DNA from: Fibrobacterota bacterium
GTDB lineage: Bacteria; Fibrobacterota; Chitinivibrionia; Chitinivibrionales; JANQEN01
Assembly (NCBI GenBank): GCA_030619215.1
Contig: JAUXBV010000220.1
Location: 1 to 6,196 of the forward strand
Reading direction: 5' to 3'
DNA: 6,196 nucleotides
Shown here piece by piece: positions 1 to 6,196 of this stretch (position 1 is the stretch's first letter; each line of letters starts with the position of its first letter). Under the pieces are notes generated by a model. That model searched no databases. It saw nothing but the letters and a program-made list of their open reading frames with translations, and was not told the origin of the DNA. The position numbers were made by a program, and so were the translations under genes.

Positions 1-124
1 AATACTTTCATGCACCCCATTATCCAATCCGCTTTTTGATGCAATGTCATAAATAATATTGGTTGATTTTTTTTAACAAAAATAAAATAGTATCACAGTT
101 ATTCATCTCAGGCGGGGGGGCCTC
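1..124 (+). promoter_or_regulatory. Leader region upstream of the secreted M23 protein, with G-rich ribosome binding site
   Basis: No gene can be assigned here; all three forward frames stop by about base 56, so at most the tail of an upstream gene is present. The stretch 50-93 is very AT-rich. A weak sigma70-like pair can be drawn (TTGATT at 63-68, TAGTAT at 88-93), but its 19-bp spacer is long and I hold it only as a possibility. The stretch AGGCGGGGGGG at 110-120 ends 4 bases before the ATG at 125 and is the only candidate Shine-Dalgarno site. It contains seven G in a row (114-120), which can pair with the CCUCC of 16S rRNA if one G-U pair is allowed. Confidence 0.35.
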
Positions 125-2485
125 ATGCGATGTTTTATAAAGATAAAAGTTTCTATTTTGATCATTTTTGGAATTTGCATCTTCACCATTTATGCAAGTA
201 GCAACCTCTTAAAAGCCCCTTCATCAGTTTTTTCAAATGGAGTATTTTCTACAGAACAAAACAGGTCGTTCAATGTTGAAAGAAGAGTTTCCGAAAATGG
301 ATGCTTTATCAGTACCTTTAGAGTAGGAAATGCAGGCCCGGCAACCAGGGAACTGAAGGATTTTCAATTTTTTAAAGAGGGCAATCTTCTGTATACTCTC
401 AGTGAGGTCCCCGGCTCGGATATCTCAATTTCCAACGCCGGCTATGTAATATTCTATGACCACAGGCCAACCAGTAATGCTGCCTTGACAATTCACTGTT
501 ACTTAAAAAACGGGAAAAAGATTTTTTCAAAGGGTTTTAATGGTGCGTGCTTATTCGGTTTTTCTCCCAAAGGTAATATGTTTGGGGTCGGGTCAAATAA
601 GGGGCTTGAGGTCATATCACTTCCCTCAGGAGAGGTTGACGCTTATAAAAATGGATGGAAGTTTGACATTTCTCTGGATGAAGCGATGGTGGCTGTTGCT
701 TATGAAAACGGCATTACCGTTTATTCAAATGGTAAGGTTGTCAGCGAGATCAATACGGGAATGACCTATTCACGCAAGATCAGAATATCTCCTGATAATA
801 ACAGAATTGCGGTGATAGATAAAAGAAACCTGCGTGTCTACTCTTCGCTTAATGGTAAACTTGCCTGTTCCGATGTACTCACAGGAGAAAAGTCATTCAG
901 AGACCTGCGGCTGGATAATAATACCGTATGGGCAGGAATTCATAACAAGGGAAAAGAATTCTCCAAAGGTATTCTCAGGACATATAATATTGCAACCAAC
1001 TCGGTTATCGAGGATATCAAAGATGTTGAGCCGAGAATCAGGAGTGGGCTTGACATTAAAAAATTCAGGGGGAAGCATGGTTCTCAACAGAGAGACAGCC
1101 GGTACCCAACAATACCATGGCCGTTTCAACCGCAGGATGAACCACATCCAATGTGGAATAATTATGAAGGCCTCAATACAAGTGGTGACGGGGTAGTAAA
1201 TACAGACTACCCTTACCTGCATCAGGGAATTGATATGGAATGCGATCGAAATACAAGGACATATTCGGTTATGGACGGCATTGTTAAATGTGTACTTACG
1301 CTCGGTGGTGATATTTACTGGCGTTGCGCACATGCAGAAGAGCAGGTATCCGGCTATTCGGACGGTTGGTTATATGCGCATGTGATTGAAAGCTCATTCC
1401 AGGTTGATGTTGGAGACTCGGTTGAAGTTGGCGATTACCTCGGCCAGATTATTTACTGGTCATCACAGGTAGACGGGCATTTACACTTCACACGGATCAG
1501 CGATCACGGCACTGTATGGAGTTACGATGATGACGAATGGGGAATTACCTACAATCAGGAATTATCACTGGTGCCGAACCCGGACAGCACAGCTCCTGTA
1601 ATTGAGAGCGCACTGTCCGGAAAATCAAAATTCGGTTATTGCAGGAATAATACAGGCTATAATGCTACTTCGAGCAGTTATTATTACCCTGACAGTGCGG
1701 GTGGTGGGTTGACAGAGGATATTGATATTGTTGTTAAGCTCTATGATTATATTTGCTACACCAATTTTACTCAACCGGCATTTGCTATCTATTATTGGAT
1801 CAAAGGAATTGATCCGGTAAACTGCTGGAGCAATTATAATAAGCTTATTATTGATACGACCCTTGCTCAAATACGTAATCATGCATACAATTTTTATAAT
1901 GCAGGGAAATACAAACCCTACTCGGAGGTACTGTATAAAGCGGATAATGTGTTTGTGGCAGGGGGTTGGTTTAACAGAACACGGAGATATGCGCATTATC
2001 TAACAAATAATAATGGGGATTCCTTAATCGCAACCGGCGAGAAGGATTCCTGCCTTCATACAGACGATTATTTTGACGGCTGGTATCGAGTGTATGTAAA
2101 GGCCCTTGATTGTAAAGGAAATTTCGTTGTTGACAGTGAGGATGTCTATTTCAACAACGGTAACCATGACCCAACACCGGTTGTATCCGTAACAGGGAAA
2201 CCGATAACCGGTTTTTATCTGGGGCAGAGTTTCCCAAGCCGGTTCAGCAGTTTTACCACTATCCAGTATCATGTGCCGATAACCGCAAAGGTATCGCTTA
2301 GAATATATGACCTGGCTGGAAACGAGGTAAAAACCCTGGCATCCGGTATACATAAGAGAAAGAGATATTCGGTTACATGGGATGGTACAAGTAATAGTGG
2401 TAAAAAAGCGGGCTCCGGCATGTACCTGTATCGCTTACAGGCTGGTAATTTTACCGCAACAAGGAAAATGTGCTTTTATCAATAG
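125..2485 (+). CDS. Secreted multidomain protein: propeller-like repeats, M23 metallopeptidase, Ig-like linker, FlgD/sorting-type C-terminus
   Basis: Predicted secreted zinc endopeptidase of the M23 (LytM/lysostaphin) type, 786 residues. Residues 1-25 form a signal peptide (basic start, hydrophobic core VSILIIFGICIFTIYA). Residues about 75-300 contain at least four repeats of a blade-like pattern (FSPKGN, ISLDEA, ISPDNN and RLDNNT, each followed by hydrophobic strands), as in WD40-like propellers. The M23 domain spans about 345-460 and has all the expected residues: HQGID (H366, D370), LYAH (H419) and HLH (H452, H454). Residues about 485-690 look Ig-like (DGWYRVYVKALDCKGN near 651). Residues about 697-786 match FlgD-like Ig/T9SS-type C-terminal domains (RIYDLAGNEV, TWDGTSNSGK, GMYLYRL). 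Such proteins usually cut peptidoglycan or peptides outside the cell; the substrate here is unknown. ATG 125 is the first in-frame start after the stop at 83-85. The gene stands alone and converges on the redox operon. Confidence 0.88.
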   Translation: MRCFIKIKVSILIIFGICIFTIYASSNLLKAPSSVFSNGVFSTEQNRSFNVERRVSENGCFISTFRVGNAGPATRELKDFQFFKEGNLLYTLSEVPGSDISISNAGYVIFYDHRPTSNAALTIHCYLKNGKKIFSKGFNGACLFGFSPKGNMFGVGSNKGLEVISLPSGEVDAYKNGWKFDISLDEAMVAVAYENGITVYSNGKVVSEINTGMTYSRKIRISPDNNRIAVIDKRNLRVYSSLNGKLACSDVLTGEKSFRDLRLDNNTVWAGIHNKGKEFSKGILRTYNIATNSVIEDIKDVEPRIRSGLDIKKFRGKHGSQQRDSRYPTIPWPFQPQDEPHPMWNNYEGLNTSGDGVVNTDYPYLHQGIDMECDRNTRTYSVMDGIVKCVLTLGGDIYWRCAHAEEQVSGYSDGWLYAHVIESSFQVDVGDSVEVGDYLGQIIYWSSQVDGHLHFTRISDHGTVWSYDDDEWGITYNQELSLVPNPDSTAPVIESALSGKSKFGYCRNNTGYNATSSSYYYPDSAGGGLTEDIDIVVKLYDYICYTNFTQPAFAIYYWIKGIDPVNCWSNYNKLIIDTTLAQIRNHAYNFYNAGKYKPYSEVLYKADNVFVAGGWFNRTRRYAHYLTNNNGDSLIATGEKDSCLHTDDYFDGWYRVYVKALDCKGNFVVDSEDVYFNNGNHDPTPVVSVTGKPITGFYLGQSFPSRFSSFTTIQYHVPITAKVSLRIYDLAGNEVKTLASGIHKRKRYSVTWDGTSNSGKKAGSGMYLYRLQAGNFTATRKMCFYQ

Positions 2486-2507
2486 TTTATCTCAGTTTAG
2501 CCTTACG

Positions 2508-2972
2508 TTACCTCCGGAAGATAGTGAGAACATTTCCATCCAGGATAGAATAGTAGCTTTTCAGGTCAAGAGGAGTTATAGCCGGGGATAATGCTTTCCC
2601 GTTCTGTTTGGCATCAAATTCAGCCCCGTCTTGCGGGCATTTGATAATGCCATTTTCATCAGGTAACCCCACTGGTACTCCCTGATGGGTGCAGAGTTCA
2701 GAAAGCACCACCACTTCATCTTCCGATTTACGGTATGCTATGAGCTCAAATTCCTCTATATCAGGAATTTTTTCAGAACCGCCTATCTGTTTTAATTTAG
2801 CGTAAAGGTCAAGGTCAATAGTTGCGATTTTTTGTTCATCGTCGCCTATTATATTGGCCGGTTTTTTATTACAGGAGCTGAGCAGCTCGGCTGACACAGC
2901 AGCTCCCAATGCGGCTTTTGTTGACGAGATAAGAAATTTACGCCTTGAGCACTGACATTGTTTTTTTAACAT
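2508..2972 (-). CDS. Tat-exported lipoprotein with Rieske-like [2Fe-2S] fold; second His ligand replaced by Asp
   Basis: Predicted periplasmic, membrane-tethered Rieske-fold protein of 154 residues, likely an electron carrier. The N-terminus has a textbook twin-arginine motif (SRRKFL, residues 9-14), a hydrophobic stretch, and a lipobox LSSC with Cys34 as the lipidation site. The Rieske region has CTHQG (C94, H96) and CPQDG (C112, D115). Canonical Rieske proteins have CxH and CxxH, so the second His is Asp here (codon GAC at 2630-2628; CAC would be His). The Cys pair that forms the disulfide in high-potential Rieske proteins is also absent. The start at 2972 is chosen over an in-frame ATG at 2999 because AAGGAGG lies 5 bases upstream and the Tat motif then sits at the usual distance. 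It is the last gene of the operon, 32 bp after the FMN-binding protein. Fold is fairly sure; cluster binding is uncertain. Confidence 0.85.
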   Translation of the reverse strand: MLKKQCQCSRRKFLISSTKAALGAAVSAELLSSCNKKPANIIGDDEQKIATIDLDLYAKLKQIGGSEKIPDIEEFELIAYRKSEDEVVVLSELCTHQGVPVGLPDENGIIKCPQDGAEFDAKQNGKALSPAITPLDLKSYYSILDGNVLTIFRR

Positions 2973-5900
2973 GGCACCCTCCTTAGGTATTATTTTCAAA
3001 TCAATTATTTTTTACTTTCATTACTCTCCGTTAAATATAACACTTCATACAAGGTGCTTATCTTTTTTATTGCAAAACAGGTTGCAACACAGGAGATCGT
3101 TGCACCTGTGATGTTCCTGATATCTTTTCTGACTTTAATAGGGTCAGTATTATGTTTGCCGACAAACTGTTTTAAAAAGTTGCGCCTCGCAATCGGGCGA
3201 CCCCTTCTTTCCGTATAGGACATCACTGCCAGATCAGTAACTTTTGCAGTAGTTGCGTCTAATGCGATAATGTATTCAACAGGCCCCCATTTGCCCGGCT
3301 GCTTATCAATTATTGCAACACCTGTTTTTTTACCGTCTTTCATCCCAAAATAGAAGGTGTATTCAGTCCGTTCATATACTTTCTCAGATTCAGATCCGGG
3401 CTGGTAAAAAACCATTACGCCGCCCAGGTTTTTCTCAATCTTTTCCTTTTCCTCTTTCGTTAATTTTCGTGTTTCCTCAACAATACTTTCAGATTCCGGC
3501 AGCATTTTCTTTAATGCAATTTTTTTTGTTAAAAGCCTTACTGCATAGACACTGGTAGACAGAATCCCGATTATTACACATACGATAATAACAGTCAGAT
3601 GTTTTTTACTTCTCATTTAGTGGTCTCTCTTTACTCATTTTAAGGTTATCTTCTAATCCTGAGGAGCATAGTACCTCTCCCTTTGCGGTGATGAGTACTG
3701 CCTCCAGATCATGTGTGCTTTCTATGATGTTTAAGGCCTTATCAGGTTCCATTACAAAGAGTGCCGTAGACCAGGCATCCGCTTTGACAGGATCTTTACA
3801 GATGACTGTCGCACTTATAATATCTCGTGCCGGAAAACCTGTTTTAGGATTTAATATGTGATTATACACGACACCATCTTTCTCAAAGAACCTTTCATAA
3901 TCGCCTGAGGTGACAACACTATAATCCGAAACTTCCAGGACGCCCAGTATTCCTTCCCCCCGTGGTTTTCGTATACCGACCTTCCAGGGTTTACCCATGA
4001 AAGTGCCCAGCGCATAAATATCGCCGCCTGCGTCTATCAGGGCTGATGATACGCCGGCTTTCTGTAATACGCTTACTGCCTCTTTTAATGCGTACCCCTT
4101 TGCAATTCCGCCTAAATCAATGGCTGCATTATTTTCTGTTTTTGATAGGGTATCATTTCTAATAACTAGGTTTTCATATCCTACTATAGTTAAAGATTCG
4201 TCAATTTTTTCCTTTTCCGGTACCGTGTAATTGCCGCTGTAGAATCCCCACATTTTTATTAAAGGATAAACAGTGATATCAAAGCTTCCTTCACTATCCT
4301 TACATATTTGCAATGCTGTTTTAACCAGGTCAAGAATTTCTTTATCTGTACAAACTCCATTTTCCTGATTAAAAATGAACAAAGGGCTTTCCGGGCTCAA
4401 TACATTAAATTTTTTATCAATCTCCTCTATTCGCTCAAAAGCCTTTTTAATAAATGGTATTACATCCTTTTTCCCCGGGATTTGAATGGAGCAATAGGTG
4501 TCCATTACAAAACGGGTCTGCTTCTGCACCTGAGATTCTTTGTATCTTTTTATGATATAAACGCCAACTAATAAACACACCGGTATGATGATAAGTAATA
4601 GTATCTTTTTTTTCATAGTTAGCCAGGATAAACTTTTTCAAAAAGTTGCTCTCAACCCCAGAAAATACCGATAGAACTCCAGTTTATCTTTTGTATTCCT
4701 TTCTGTATTTTTCATTTTCCATGCAGCAATATCACCCTGTAACTGGATGCTGAGGCAGTCAAAGACATTAATTTGAAAGCCGGGAGTAATGGTGGAATAT
4801 ACCATCTCACCGGGTAAACCATTAGTACAAGGACCTATAAAATTATACTTGACATAATTATAGTGTGCCATTATCTTGCCCCATGAGGCGAACTGGTAAA
4901 AGAGCTTCGTATAAAAACCGTGGGGCTCAGCATCGGATTGTGCCGAATTGCAGATACTCTTTTCCCACTTTCCACCGGCATATTCTGATCTCAGCTCAAC
5001 AGGCCCCATTGTAATACTGCCACCACCTGACCAGCGGAAGACATTCTTTTCACTATCGTCATCATATTTACCAACGAGAAAGGAGCCGAATAACCTAAAA
5101 GGGCCCATTTCAGGTTCAATGTGGATCATACCTTCCGGCAGGTCATTATTATCATGAAACATGTTTCCTTCGCCGTTCAAGATATAGATATAGGTCGGTA
5201 TTGAGGCAAAGCCCAATTCAAACGTCCTGTATATTTCTATTCCCGTAGCGCTCATTTCCCCGAGACAACTGCTTATAGCAAAAATGCTGCCGTTATATTC
5301 ATCCTCAAAAAAGAGTTCCGCGCCGTAATCCATTGTAAAGCGGGGAAAAATAACACCGCCGGATATCTCCAGAAGCAGGGGATAGGGGATCATTATTCTC
5401 ATGAATGCCTTATGCCAGCCTGTGAATTTCGGTCCTCCCGGAGAGTAGTCTTCTCCAATGCTTTTTTCCAGGCGGGGAGTGGCCCCGGTGGCAACTTCAA
5501 AGTTCGGCTGTACCAGTATTGTGAAGATCTCCTTTATCTCTCTCATAGCCAGTAAGGTGAACCTGCTGATACTAATTCCGGCCGAGCGGGCACCGTCCGC
5601 TTTTTGAACAGCACCAGTTGAATCGGTAAATATTCTTTCCCCGATTGAATAATCATATAGGGTCAGTTTGAAGTGGCCGCCAATCGTTGTTTCTCCTGAG
5701 TGAATTGTATAAGTGTTAAATAACACCAGAAATACAATTGGAGTAAATAAACTATTTTTAACCATTTTTAATTCAACCATTTTTTTGAGGGTGATGAATC
5801 AGGCCTGTTTTTTAAACCACATATCATACTGGACAAATATAAAGAGCAATAAAAAAGTTATAGCCAGGCAGGTGCCTGCCAGCCATAACGTATAGCTGAA

Positions 5901-6196
5901 AAATACTTTATTTAAATAGGGAATCAGATACATTGAGCCCACGTCAACAATAACCATTACAAATGGGAATACAGCCATAAAGCGTTTCAATTTATCGGGG
6001 TATGAAGAAAACATAAAAAGAAAAACAGGAATGGCAAAAAGAAAGAGAGCGTAATGTGGGAGGTCAATGTGGGCATTTGCCGTTAATTCAATATACTCCA
6101 TATCCCCGTATGCTTCGATGATTATTGAAGGCATTAATTCCGTATCAATCCAGATGTTGACTATAAGAACTATGTAAATCAGCCCAAGAATACAGA

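Overview
The window shows a moderately AT-rich bacterial genome whose encoded proteins point to a Gram-negative (two-membrane) cell. It has an outer-membrane beta-barrel ending in Phe, a Tat-exported lipoprotein, and a secreted protein with a C-terminal FlgD-like/sorting-type Ig domain. That last domain is typical of the FCB group and many uncultured candidate phyla. I cannot name the taxon from the sequence alone.

Layout: bases 1-124 are an AT-rich leader with a G-rich ribosome binding site. Bases 125-2485 (+) hold one large secreted protein: signal peptide, propeller-like repeats, an M23 metallopeptidase domain with intact zinc ligands, an Ig-like linker and a C-terminal sorting-type domain. 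It converges, with only 22 bp between, on a five-gene cluster on the minus strand. In transcription order the cluster is: a partial four-helix inner-membrane protein (window edge to 5799), an outer-membrane beta-barrel (5780-4638), an ApbE flavin transferase (4616-3606), a membrane-anchored FMN-binding protein (3616-3005) and a Tat lipoprotein with a Rieske fold (2972-2508). Spacings are 18, 21, -11 and 32 bp, so this is almost certainly one operon whose promoter lies outside the window.

The genes suggest one envelope redox module. ApbE would attach FMN to its overlapping neighbour. The flavoprotein and the Rieske-like protein would then form a one-electron chain on the periplasmic side, with the unrecognised membrane protein and the barrel as possible inner- and outer-membrane partners. 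The most notable anomaly is that the Rieske-like protein carries Asp where the second iron-binding His should be (CxH...CxxD). It may therefore bind an altered cluster, or none. The link between the five genes is inferred from context; only the ApbE/FMN-binding pairing rests on well-established biochemistry.
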